From assembly GCA_963783085.1 (NCBI GenBank), contig CAWAMJ010000016.1:186001-250000 (forward strand): a stretch of 64,000 bases of DNA. The letters are read 5' to 3'. Position 1 is the stretch's first letter, and every line of letters begins with the position of its first letter. Origin of the DNA: CAVYUC01 sp963783085 (GTDB lineage Bacteria > Bacteroidota > Bacteroidia > Bacteroidales > Prolixibacteraceae). Shown in pieces: positions 26,276 through 34,660 of this stretch. The notes under the pieces are model-generated. The model made no database searches. It worked only from the letters and a program-made list of their open reading frames with translations, and was not told the DNA's origin. A program made the translations under genes and the position numbers.

Positions 26276-27751
26276 ATGAAAAGTTTTATTCAGCAAATTG
26301 CTTCTCAAAATAAAAAGAGAGAAGCAGAAGAAGCGTTAAAAGTCAAAATTGAATTGGAGAATTCTGCAGGTAATAATCGCCGGAATTTTTTAAAGAAAGC
26401 TGCATTGGGTGGAATTTCGCTGGCGGGTTTAATGCACCTGTCGGTGGAAGATACCATTGCACAAACCACCGCCGGGGTTTCCAGAAATTCGGCGCCATCA
26501 GATTTAAAAATAACAGACTTGCGATATGCCGTGACAACCGTACTTGGAAGAACGGCAATTATTCGTATTGACACAAACCAGGGAATTTACGGATTGGGAG
26601 AAGTGCGCGACGGAGCCGATGTGCGTTATGCATTGATGTTGAAAAGCCGCATTTTAGGCGAAAACCCCTGCAACGTAGAAAAGATTTTTAGAATTATTAA
26701 ACAATTTGGCGGTCCGGCACGCCAGGCGGGAGGTGTTTGCGGAGTGGAAATGGCGCTCTGGGATATTACAGGAAAAGCATACGGAGTTCCTGCGTGGCAG
26801 TTGCTGGGCGGCAAATACCGCGACAGCATTCGTTTGTACGCCGACACCCCGCAAGGCAAAACCCATGATGAACAAGCTGAGAAAATAAGGCACCGTATTG
26901 AAGATGAGGGCTACACCTGGCTAAAAATGGATGTTTCGATTAATTCGTTGCGGAACATTCCCGGCGCTTTGGTAAACGATGAATTCTGGCGGGGCGGGCA
27001 ATACGATATGAGCGATTACATGGGCTACGGAAATACCAAACATCCGTTTACCCAAATTCAAATTACCGATAAAGGTTTGGATGAACTGGCTGCACTGGTA
27101 GAACATACGCGCGAACATATCGGCTGGGAAATACCCATTTCCACGGATCATTATGGCCATTTCGATTTGAATAACGGAATCCGGTTGGGAAAAGCACTGG
27201 AAAAATACCGGCTGGCATGGATGGAAGACGTTGTTCCCTGGGAATATACCGACCAATGGAAAACATTGTCTGATGCTTTGGAAACGCCGATGCTCACCGG
27301 GGAAGATATCTACCTTCTGAAAAACTTTAAGCCTCTCATCGATATTCATGCGGTTGATATTGTTCACCCCGATCTGGCAACTTCCGGCGGATTGCTCGAG
27401 ACCAAACGCATTGGCGACTATGCAGAAGAAAATGGTGTTGCAATGGCGATGCACCAGGCGGGAACGCCGGTTTCATTTATGTCGAACGTGCATTGTGCCG
27501 CAGCCACGCAGAATTTTCTGGCGCTCGAACATCATTCGGTTGATTTGCCATGGTGGGAAAGCCTGGTGACAAAAGTCGACGGAACGCCAATTATTCAAAA
27601 AGGATTTGCTCCGGTTCCGGATTCGCCCGGCCTGGGCATTGTGTTGAACGAAGATGTGGTAAAAGAGCACCTGGATCGCCGTGATAAAAGCTTTTTCGAA
27701 CCAACGGAAGAGTGGAACGAAAAACGTTCACACGACAGAACCTGGAGTTAA
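26276..27751 (+). CDS. Tat-exported enolase-superfamily (mandelate racemase/sugar-acid dehydratase-like) enzyme
   Basis: The 491-residue protein has an unusually long charged N-terminus before a twin-arginine motif (NNRRNFLKK, RR35-36) and hydrophobic segment, so export is likely. The capping domain starts near residue 76 (SDLKITDLRYAVTTVLGRTAI, read as consecutive pieces). The barrel carries the likely catalytic lysine region WLKMDVS (K217), metal ligands D291 (STDHYGH), E317 (WMEDVVP) and E343 (TGEDIYL), and a histidine at AMHQAG (H393). The pattern fits sugar-acid dehydratases, which remove water from aldonic acids to give 2-keto-3-deoxy acids. It follows SusC/SusD and precedes an MFS transporter of the sugar-acid type. 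Exact substrate is unknown; extracytoplasmic location is atypical for the family. Confidence 0.88.
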   Translation: MKSFIQQIASQNKKREAEEALKVKIELENSAGNNRRNFLKKAALGGISLAGLMHLSVEDTIAQTTAGVSRNSAPSDLKITDLRYAVTTVLGRTAIIRIDTNQGIYGLGEVRDGADVRYALMLKSRILGENPCNVEKIFRIIKQFGGPARQAGGVCGVEMALWDITGKAYGVPAWQLLGGKYRDSIRLYADTPQGKTHDEQAEKIRHRIEDEGYTWLKMDVSINSLRNIPGALVNDEFWRGGQYDMSDYMGYGNTKHPFTQIQITDKGLDELAALVEHTREHIGWEIPISTDHYGHFDLNNGIRLGKALEKYRLAWMEDVVPWEYTDQWKTLSDALETPMLTGEDIYLLKNFKPLIDIHAVDIVHPDLATSGGLLETKRIGDYAEENGVAMAMHQAGTPVSFMSNVHCAAATQNFLALEHHSVDLPWWESLVTKVDGTPIIQKGFAPVPDSPGLGIVLNEDVVKEHLDRRDKSFFEPTEEWNEKRSHDRTWS

Positions 27752-27782
27752 TTGATATAACCGAAATTTTATCATGAAGTGA

Positions 27783-27846
27783 CTTTGTGTTTTTGTGTCT
27801 TCGCAGCTATTATGTTCTTTAGCCACGAAGACACGAATTCACAAAG
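27783..27846. repeat. Imperfect inverted repeat with arms of about 22 bp
   Basis: CTTTGTG...TGTGTCTTCG (27783-27803) faces CGAAGACAC...CACAAAG (27826-27846) across a loop of about 20 nt in the gap between the dehydratase and MFS genes. The arms contain a mismatch block in the middle. The CCACGAAGACAC-type text is commonly seen in intergenic regions of other bacteria; here it is the only copy noticed. It could act as a bidirectional hairpin. Confidence 0.55.
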
Positions 27847-27977
27847 ATTCACAGAAAAATCCCCGGATAAACGTTTATAACATGCCAAATCCTGAATTAA
27901 TTAATATATTCGCTGTATTCTGTAATAATCCCCGAAGGAAAAGTGAACGGAATAAAACCAAAATTGATAAATTGAAC

Positions 27978-29265
27978 ATGGATAACAGCACTTGCAAGAA
28001 AACGCTGGTATCGGCTGATCCCTATTGCTTTTATTACTTACAGTCTTGCTTATTTGGATCGTGCGAATTACGGTTTTGCCGCAGCAGGCGGAATGGCTGA
28101 AGATTTAAACATCACCGCGGCAATGTCGTCGTTGCTGGGATCTTTGTTTTTTCTCGGGTATTTCTTTTTTCAAATCCCTGGAGCGCTATACGCAGCAAAC
28201 AAAAGTGCCAAGAGGCTAATTTTTTGGTCGTTAATTCTTTGGGGATTTCTGGCCATGGCTACCGGAATGGTTAGCAACGTCAATGCATTGATAGGCATCC
28301 GGTTTTTGCTTGGTGTAGTTGAAAGCGCGGTAATGCCTTCCATGTTGATTTTTTTAAGCAGGTGGTTTACAAAAGCCGAACGGTCGAGGGCAAACACATT
28401 TTTGATTCTGGGAAATCCGGTCACCATTTTGTGGATGTCGATTTTATCCGGCTATTTGATTGATGTGGTGGGATGGCGGTGGATGTTTATCCTCGAAGGT
28501 TTTCCTGCCATTCTGTGGGCATTTTTGTGGTGGTACATGGTGGTGGATAAACCCAAAGATGCCAAATGGTTGACGAACAGAGAAAAAAACGAGTTGCAGG
28601 ATAAGCTGGATTCAGAGCAACATGGTATAAAGCCTGTAAAAAATTATGGCGAGGCATTCAAATCCAAAGTTGTTGTATTACTTTGCCTGCAATATGCATT
28701 GTGGTGCATTGGCGTGTATGGATTTGTGATGTGGCTGCCTTCTATTCTTAACGCAGCTCCCGATGCGGATATCGTTACAACCGGCTGGCTGGCATCTGTT
28801 CCCTATATTTTGGCGATCATCGGAATGTTGGCAGCTTCTTATTTTTCGGATAAAACGTTAAACCGGAAAGAATTTATATGGCCGTTTTTATTTATTGGCG
28901 CCTTGGCTTTTTATGGTTCTTATTTAATCGGGACGAGTAATTTCTGGCTGTCATTCATTTTGCTGGTTATTGCCGGGGGAGCGATGTATGCACCTTACGG
29001 TCCCTTTTTCGCAGTGATTACTGAAGTGTTGCCCCGAAATGTGTCCGGCGGTGCAATTGCATTGATTAACAGTATGGGGGCTTTGGGCTCTTTTATCGGG
29101 GCGTATATCGTCGGCTATTTAAACGGAACCACCGGGGGATTTGGCGCATCGTATATTTTCATGTCCGGATCGCTGTTTATTTCAGCAATTCTTACGATTG
29201 TTGCCATTAAAAAACAGCAACCCGAACCTGCACTGGATCAGGTGGTAACTGTACCACGAAACTAA
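27978..29265 (+). pseudogene. MFS transporter of the anion/sugar-acid (ACS) type, frameshifted near its start
   Basis: The natural start appears to be ATG at 27978 (MDNSTCKK). One extra A in the A4 run at 27999-28002 throws this out of frame; without it the protein continues RWYRLIPIAFITYSLAYLDR, the expected first helix of an ACS-family symporter, for 428 residues in total. The remainder (open from 28003 to 29265) has twelve predicted helices and the motif GGMAEDLNITAAMSSLLGS that follows helix 1. ACS transporters import hexuronates, galactonate and similar acids by proton or sodium symport. It fits the island as the uptake step for an acidic product. A shortened product from CTG 28015 or TTG 28054 is conceivable but would lose part or all of helix 1. 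Confidence 0.85.
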
Positions 29266-30314
29266 TTGGTTGGTTTCATCCAAATCAATTGTTTTTCGAT
29301 ATTGTCGCTTAGTTTGTAGGATTTTTTGTGGTCGCTGATTTTTTCACCGATGATATTAATTTTATCCAGGTCGGCGACCCCTAATCCGGTTTGTGCGCAA
29401 TAATTCAGATAACCGACTGTTTCAAAGTCAATTCCCATCAGTTCAATTCCCACGCGGTCGGCTGCCAGCCAGTCGGTGCCCGCCACACAAATCCTGTGAT
29501 CGACTGGCGTTCCTCTGTTCGGACCGTTTCCTTCCATTCCCTCAAATCCGTCGATTACTGCAAGATCCGGATGCAGCCGGGGGGCAAGTGCATATAAATT
29601 GTAGTTTATACCGCGAATCCCGCCGCCATGGATAATGGGTTTGTCGCTTGTTGTACCTTCCTTGTGATTTTTTCCCCAGCCAAAACCGATATCTTTCACC
29701 GGAGCGCCAACAACAACGTTTTTCAGGGAAAGTGTGGCCAAAACACGATCGTGAGTTTTCATTCTTGCCACTGAAACAACATACGAATCCGGGTTGAGGA
29801 TAATGTTTGAAACCCTTACCGGATGTGGCCTGAAATCCTTTTCATCAAATACATTTACAATTTCAAAACCTTCCTGGTCAAGGTCGACCAGTTTTACATC
29901 GTATTTTTTAATGAGCCTGAAATATCCGTAATTGTCAAATCCCTCAAGGGTTGGTCCGTTAGCGGCTGATTCGGCGATTATTACATTATCCAGCTTTTTT
30001 ATCGACTGAAGAAATTCGAGAATTCCTTCGAGTGTATCCACATGTGTTGAACTTAGTGGAATATCAATGGAAACATTGTTGGGTTTCAGAACTACGCGTT
30101 TATTTCCAATTGCCCTGCTGATTTGTTTTGAAAAAGGTTCGAGCGCGCGAAAAGCGAGATCTCCCCTGTTGTCGCCGGTTGTTAATGCAACACTTGCTGC
30201 ACCAATTTTCTCTTCTTCAGAATAAGCAAACACATTTGAAGGATTTATTAAAGTAGCAGCAATACCTCCCAAAATGGAGGTCCTGATGAAATTTCGCCGG
30301 TTTAAGGTAGTCAT
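29262..30314 (-). CDS. Tat-exported DUF362-domain protein
   Basis: The 350-residue protein starts with a twin-arginine signal (LNRRNFIRTS, RR6-7; hydrophobic to about 30). The body matches DUF362: RVVLKPNNVSID, a segment VARMKTHDRVLATLSLKNVVVG (read as consecutive pieces), and AVIDGFEGMEGNGP. The family's biochemical role is unresolved; some members are joined to ferredoxin domains, but no cysteine cluster is visible here. It is convergent with the MFS gene, overlapping it by 4 nt, and divergent from the RraA-like gene with a 219-nt shared promoter region. That pairing suggests it belongs to the island. Confidence 0.85.
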   Translation of the reverse strand: MTTLNRRNFIRTSILGGIAATLINPSNVFAYSEEEKIGAASVALTTGDNRGDLAFRALEPFSKQISRAIGNKRVVLKPNNVSIDIPLSSTHVDTLEGILEFLQSIKKLDNVIIAESAANGPTLEGFDNYGYFRLIKKYDVKLVDLDQEGFEIVNVFDEKDFRPHPVRVSNIILNPDSYVVSVARMKTHDRVLATLSLKNVVVGAPVKDIGFGWGKNHKEGTTSDKPIIHGGGIRGINYNLYALAPRLHPDLAVIDGFEGMEGNGPNRGTPVDHRICVAGTDWLAADRVGIELMGIDFETVGYLNYCAQTGLGVADLDKINIIGEKISDHKKSYKLSDNIEKQLIWMKPTN

Positions 30315-30335
30315 GGTTTATGTTTTAAGTTTCAC

Positions 30336-30343
30336 CAAATTTA
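30336..30343 (-). promoter_or_regulatory. Candidate -7 promoter element for the DUF362 gene
   Basis: The minus strand reads TAAATTTG, an exact TAnnTTTG match, ending 21 nt before the DUF362 start codon. Confidence 0.45.
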
Positions 30344-30489
30344 AAAATTATTTTTGTTTTTTCGATCGCCTGGCAGATATAAACCGATGTAAATCAACTG
30401 CATTTGGTTAACGAGTGTACCGGGAACTCGACAACGTCAATTTGAATAAATAATGAAAAATGCGGGCCAAATGCCGTTAATACGTAAAT

Positions 30490-30519
30490 CGATAAATTTA
30501 TCGTAAATTTCGAATTTAC
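30490..30519 (+). promoter_or_regulatory. Overlapping palindromes on a candidate promoter for the RraA-like gene
   Basis: A perfect 14-bp palindrome CGATAAATTTATCG (30490-30503) abuts GTAAATT/AATTTAC (30503-30519), a 7-bp inverted repeat with a 3-nt centre. TAAATTTC at 30504-30511, one mismatch from the -7 consensus, lies inside the second palindrome, and the gene starts 22 nt later. The layout is what one expects of a repressor operator overlapping the core promoter. The AT-rich composition raises the chance of coincidence. Confidence 0.45.
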
Positions 30520-30533
30520 CTAAATCAATAAAA

Positions 30534-31523
30534 ATGAAACGGATCCTTGTAATTGTTACCCTTGTGGTTTTCTGGTTTTATTCAAACGCGCAAAGTGTGG
30601 TTTGGCCGGCGGAAAGTATTGAAGAATTAACATCGGAATGGACCGGTGAGCGCACGCCCGATGGCCGGCCAAAAGTTTCCGACCAACTTCTTGAACGGTT
30701 AAAAGTCCTTTCAATGGAGGAAGTCTGGGGCTCATTGAACCGGTATGGTTATGAAAATCAGTTTGAAAATTTTGCAGGTATTTATCAAAACGGCTGGGAA
30801 ATCCTTCATCCCGATCAGGTAATGACCGGCCGCGTTGTTACTGCACAATTTACCCCACTGCGGAAAGATTTCGATAACTATGTTCAAAAAGTTGCTGAAC
30901 GCGAAGGGACCAAAACTCCTGTGACAAATTATGCTCCCATAATCAAATTGCTCGACGGCGATGTTTATGTGGCAGACAGCTACGGGAAAATAGTGGATGG
31001 TACGTTAATTGGCGACAATCTCGGCAATGCCATTTACAAAGCCAGCAAAAGGGGAGTTATTTTTAACGGATCAGTCAGGGATGTTCAGGGACTGAAGGAA
31101 ATAGAAGGATTTAATGCGTGGATTCGCGGTTCCGATCCATCGGCAATTAAACAGATGATGGTTGCCAGTATCAACGCTCCCATTCGCATTGGCCGCGTAA
31201 CTGTACTGCCCGGCGATGTGGTTTTGGCAAAATCAACCGGAGTGGCTTTTATTCCGCCGCATCTTCTTCAAAATATAGTAGTTTCCGGCGAATACACTGC
31301 TTTGCGTGACGAATTCAGCCAGTATTGCAGGGAAACAAACCGGTACGAATACATCAACGAAGCGTTTGTTGTGGATAGCGATGTATTTGAAAAAGATTTT
31401 CAGGAATGGCTGGATAAATATCCAAACCTGCCAATGTCAAAAGAGGAATTATCGAACTTAATCAAAGAACGGGAATCCCGGCGGAAAGCAAGGGAATCGC
31501 GGGTTTCGTCTGAAGATAATTAA
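30534..31523 (+). CDS. Secreted RraA-family protein (4-hydroxy-2-oxoacid aldolase-like)
   Basis: The 329-residue protein has a clear N-terminal signal peptide (MKRILVIVTLVVFWFYSNAQ), unusual for a family that is normally cytoplasmic. After about 80 residues of family-specific extension, the RraA core appears: IIKLLDGDVYVADSYG, then GDNLGNAIYKASKRGVIFNG, GSVRDVQGL with the conserved Arg-Asp pair, and RIGRVTVLPGDVVLAKSTGV (pieces read in order). Class II HMG/CHA aldolases of this fold split 4-hydroxy-2-oxoacids to pyruvate and a carbonyl product with a divalent metal; RraA proper binds RNase E instead. Given neighbouring dehydratase and sugar-oxidising genes, an aldolase role on a 2-keto-3-deoxy acid outside the cytoplasm is plausible but unproven. 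Confidence 0.85.
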   Translation: MKRILVIVTLVVFWFYSNAQSVVWPAESIEELTSEWTGERTPDGRPKVSDQLLERLKVLSMEEVWGSLNRYGYENQFENFAGIYQNGWEILHPDQVMTGRVVTAQFTPLRKDFDNYVQKVAEREGTKTPVTNYAPIIKLLDGDVYVADSYGKIVDGTLIGDNLGNAIYKASKRGVIFNGSVRDVQGLKEIEGFNAWIRGSDPSAIKQMMVASINAPIRIGRVTVLPGDVVLAKSTGVAFIPPHLLQNIVVSGEYTALRDEFSQYCRETNRYEYINEAFVVDSDVFEKDFQEWLDKYPNLPMSKEELSNLIKERESRRKARESRVSSEDN

Positions 31524-31542
31524 AAAGAATTTTTTACAATTT

Positions 31543-33021
31543 TTACCTCGGCCTGCTGTAACCCTGCGTTTTGTATTTCTCGAGAAGTGCCTTTAATTCA
31601 GCAACAACTTCCGGATATTGCTGGTACACATTTGTTGTTTCCGCAAAATCGGTATCTAAATTATATAGTTGAATGGAATCCGGCGGGACCGGCTCTTTTA
31701 TTTGCGCGAAACCACCATGTCCCTGCGCATCGATGTACTTCCATTTTCCTTTCCGGATAGAAAAATCACCGTTTAATGAGTGATGGACAGTAGCCTCGCG
31801 CAGTGGTTTTGTATATTGTTCACCAAGCAAAACCGGAAGAAAACTGTAGCTGTCGGGGGCTTCACCCGGAGCAAGTTTATGACCGGTTAAATCAGCAACG
31901 GTGGCAAACAAATCCGTGGAACAAATTACTTCGTCAGAAACTGACCCGGCTTTGATGTGTCCCGGCCACGATGCAACAAACGCTACCCGGTGCCCGCCGT
32001 CGTACGAGTGCGACTTCCGGCCTTTGTAACCGTTGCTGGTGATGTGGTCGTATTCCATTTCCTGCTGAATCGGAAAACCATGTGGCGAACTTCCGTTATC
32101 TGAGGTAAGGATGATAAGCGTGTTGCCGAAGGCGCCTGTTTCCTTCAATGCTGCAACTATGCGATGAACAGTGGCGTCACATTCCACCACAAAATCACCA
32201 TAGCTTCCGGCCCGGCTTTTTCCCAGAAACACATCGTTCGGAACGATTGGTGTATGCGGCGCCGTAAACGGGAAATAAAGAAAAAACGGCTGGTCAGTGC
32301 CCTGTTTGCGGATGAAATCAATGGCTTTTTGTGTTAAATCGGGCATCACATTTTTAGCTTTGAAACCCGGGACGGTGAGTCCTGTCCGACCACCTTCGTC
32401 AGTTATTTCTGTAGGAATTCCCTGTGCTTTGTTGTTTTCGATGTACAGGTACGGCGGCATATCGAGCGAACCGGTTATACCGTAAAAATAATCGAAGCCA
32501 AGATCATTCGGGCCGAAGGTTATAGGTTTGGAAAAGTCGATTTTCCGGTTGTCTTCCTGCCAGTTGTCGGTGAGTTCCATGCCAGGGTCTTTTGTTTGCC
32601 AGCCTAATCCGAGGTGCCACTTTCCGATGCAGGCGGTATTATACCCATTGTCCTTCAGCAATTGCGCTACGGTTTTTGTTGATTTACCGATGAGCGGTTG
32701 CGAGCTGCCCCACAAAACACCCGATTTTAATCGCGTTCTGAAAGCATAGGTTCCCGTCAGAATTCCATAGCGGGTAGGCGTGCAAACAGCAGAATTGGTA
32801 TGTGCATCGGTAAATAACATTCCTTCTGCAGCCAGCGCATCCATCGCAGGGGTCGGAATCTTTGATTCGGCGTTGTAACATCCCAAATCACCCATCCCCA
32901 TGTCGTCTGCCAGCAAATAAACGATGTTCGGCAGGTTCGTAACTTCATCTTTTTGCTTTTCACAACCTGATAAAATCGTTAAAAACAAAATAGTTGCGAG
33001 GTTTAATTTGATAAAGTTCAT
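31543..33021 (-). CDS. Lipoprotein arylsulfatase-type sulfatase (CTPTR)
   Basis: The 492-residue protein has a lipobox ending ILSGC (C20). The sulfatase core has LLADDMGMGDLGCY with metal ligands D39-D40, formylglycine precursor C80 in VCTPTRYGILTG, GKWHLGL, and the second metal site in LTSDNGSSPHG. The signature is C-x-P-x-R with Thr at the fourth position instead of Ser, accepted by aerobic formylglycine-generating enzymes. It should remove sulfate esters outside the cytoplasm. It lies 56 nt downstream of a related sulfatase on the same strand, and the two share the CTPTR variant, suggesting duplication. Its stop faces the RraA-like gene 19 nt away. Confidence 0.95.
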   Translation of the reverse strand: MNFIKLNLATILFLTILSGCEKQKDEVTNLPNIVYLLADDMGMGDLGCYNAESKIPTPAMDALAAEGMLFTDAHTNSAVCTPTRYGILTGTYAFRTRLKSGVLWGSSQPLIGKSTKTVAQLLKDNGYNTACIGKWHLGLGWQTKDPGMELTDNWQEDNRKIDFSKPITFGPNDLGFDYFYGITGSLDMPPYLYIENNKAQGIPTEITDEGGRTGLTVPGFKAKNVMPDLTQKAIDFIRKQGTDQPFFLYFPFTAPHTPIVPNDVFLGKSRAGSYGDFVVECDATVHRIVAALKETGAFGNTLIILTSDNGSSPHGFPIQQEMEYDHITSNGYKGRKSHSYDGGHRVAFVASWPGHIKAGSVSDEVICSTDLFATVADLTGHKLAPGEAPDSYSFLPVLLGEQYTKPLREATVHHSLNGDFSIRKGKWKYIDAQGHGGFAQIKEPVPPDSIQLYNLDTDFAETTNVYQQYPEVVAELKALLEKYKTQGYSRPR

Positions 33022-33077
33022 ATTTAGTTGATGTTAATTTCTTCAATTGATCACTGTTTGCTGCGACTGCCAACTTC

Positions 33078-34610
33078 CTAATATCCCCTGATTTCCTTCA
33101 GTTTCGCCTTTAGTTCTTCTACTTTTTCCGGTTCCGACACGTAAAGATTATCCTGTTCCTGTGGATCGGTTTTTAAATTGTAGAGTTGTCCTTCCGGATC
33201 GCCGGGGCCGGGTTCCGGGTTTCTCGGCTGTGAAAAACCACCCGAGCCAAGTCCTTCAATCATTTTCCAGTCGCCATCGCGGATGGCAAATTTGCCGGCG
33301 CCCGAATGATGGATCACCGGCGGCCGGTTAATCGTATCCTGGTTTCCCAAAAGTATTGGCAACAGCGAGTAACTGTCCTGCGGATTTCCACTTGCCGGTG
33401 CACCAAGTATATCGCGCACTGTAGCAAAAAAATCGGTTAACGAAGTAGTTTGATCGGAAACTGTGCCAGCTTCTATTTTCCATGGCCATTTCACCATAAA
33501 CGGGATGTGGTGGCCTCCTTCCCACGCATCGCTTTTCATTCCGCGAAACGTGAAATTCGAGCGGTGGTTGTACTTTTCAATGAACGGCGGCCACCAGTAG
33601 GCGCCGTTGTCGCTGGCAAAAAATACGATGGTGTTGTTTTCAAAACCATTTTCTTTTAAGGCTTGCAGGATTTGCCCGACATGGTCATCTACTTCCTGCA
33701 CGTAATCTCCGTATTCATCCACTGCCGAAGTTCCCGCAAAATTCTTGTCGGGTACCCACGGCGTATGTGGCGCGTTCATCGGGAAATAAAGGAAAAATGG
33801 CTTTCCCGTAACTTTTTGGCTGGCGATGAATTCTTTTGCTTTGTTGGTGAATGTAGGCAAAACGTCCACAAAACTGAACGACGGCGCCATTCGTCCCGGT
33901 CTCCAGAACGGACCCGTTGCATTAATTTCGGCATTCAGCGAATTTCCTGGCGTTGAATCGGTGGGCGCTTCCACGGCAAGGTTGTTTTCGAGGTACAAAT
34001 ACGGCTCAAAATCGAGCGACGCCGGTAACACATAGGAGTAGTCAAAACCAGCGCCTTTCGGCCCGCCTTTGGCCGGCGCACTGAAATCGATTTGTTCAGC
34101 ATCGTTAAAAGCCCTCAGCTCCTGCGTAAATTCCACTCCCGGCTCGCCTGAGTGGTAAGTGCCGTCTTTCAGTTTAAAATCAATTCCCAAATGCCATTTT
34201 CCAATACATGCTGTTGTATAACCATTTTCTTTCAGAAATTTGGCGATGGTCGCGGTATTTTCTTCAATCAGCGATGGACTGTATCCCAGCAAAACCCCTC
34301 TTTTCATCCGGCTGCGCCAGGCATATTGTCCGGTCAGAATCCCGTACCTCGTGGGCGTGCAAACTGATGAGTTGGAATGGGCGTCGCTGAAAACCATCGC
34401 TTCTTTCGTTAGTTTATCGATTTGCGGCGTTTGTATCTTTGAATTGGCATTTAACGCCGAAATGTCGCCGTAACCAAGATCATCGGCAAGAATGTATACG
34501 ATATTCGGTTTTTCTTTTTCGGTTGATTGTTGTTTACTTTTATCATTACAGGCATTTAAAAAGGAGAGAAAAACGGTAACAAATGCTAATTGTAGTATTG
34601 TTTTATTCAT
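33078..34610 (-). CDS. Lipoprotein arylsulfatase-type sulfatase (CTPTR), tandem paralogue
   Basis: The 510-residue protein has a lipoprotein signal (FLSFLNAC, C21), metal ligands in ILADDLGYGD (D43-D44), formylglycine precursor C84 in VCTPTRYGILTG, GKWHLGI and FASDNGAYWWPPF. It is a diverged paralogue of the next sulfatase downstream, with clear conservation around the active site and divergence in the substrate-facing loops, which would allow different sulfate positions to be cleaved. No formylglycine-generating enzyme is present in the window. It is the first gene of a probable two-gene sulfatase transcript. Confidence 0.95.
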   Translation of the reverse strand: MNKTILQLAFVTVFLSFLNACNDKSKQQSTEKEKPNIVYILADDLGYGDISALNANSKIQTPQIDKLTKEAMVFSDAHSNSSVCTPTRYGILTGQYAWRSRMKRGVLLGYSPSLIEENTATIAKFLKENGYTTACIGKWHLGIDFKLKDGTYHSGEPGVEFTQELRAFNDAEQIDFSAPAKGGPKGAGFDYSYVLPASLDFEPYLYLENNLAVEAPTDSTPGNSLNAEINATGPFWRPGRMAPSFSFVDVLPTFTNKAKEFIASQKVTGKPFFLYFPMNAPHTPWVPDKNFAGTSAVDEYGDYVQEVDDHVGQILQALKENGFENNTIVFFASDNGAYWWPPFIEKYNHRSNFTFRGMKSDAWEGGHHIPFMVKWPWKIEAGTVSDQTTSLTDFFATVRDILGAPASGNPQDSYSLLPILLGNQDTINRPPVIHHSGAGKFAIRDGDWKMIEGLGSGGFSQPRNPEPGPGDPEGQLYNLKTDPQEQDNLYVSEPEKVEELKAKLKEIRGY

Positions 34611-34660
34611 GTTGGTTTAGAATTATTTCAGAACTTAAAATTAATTTTTTTATCGGTTTT

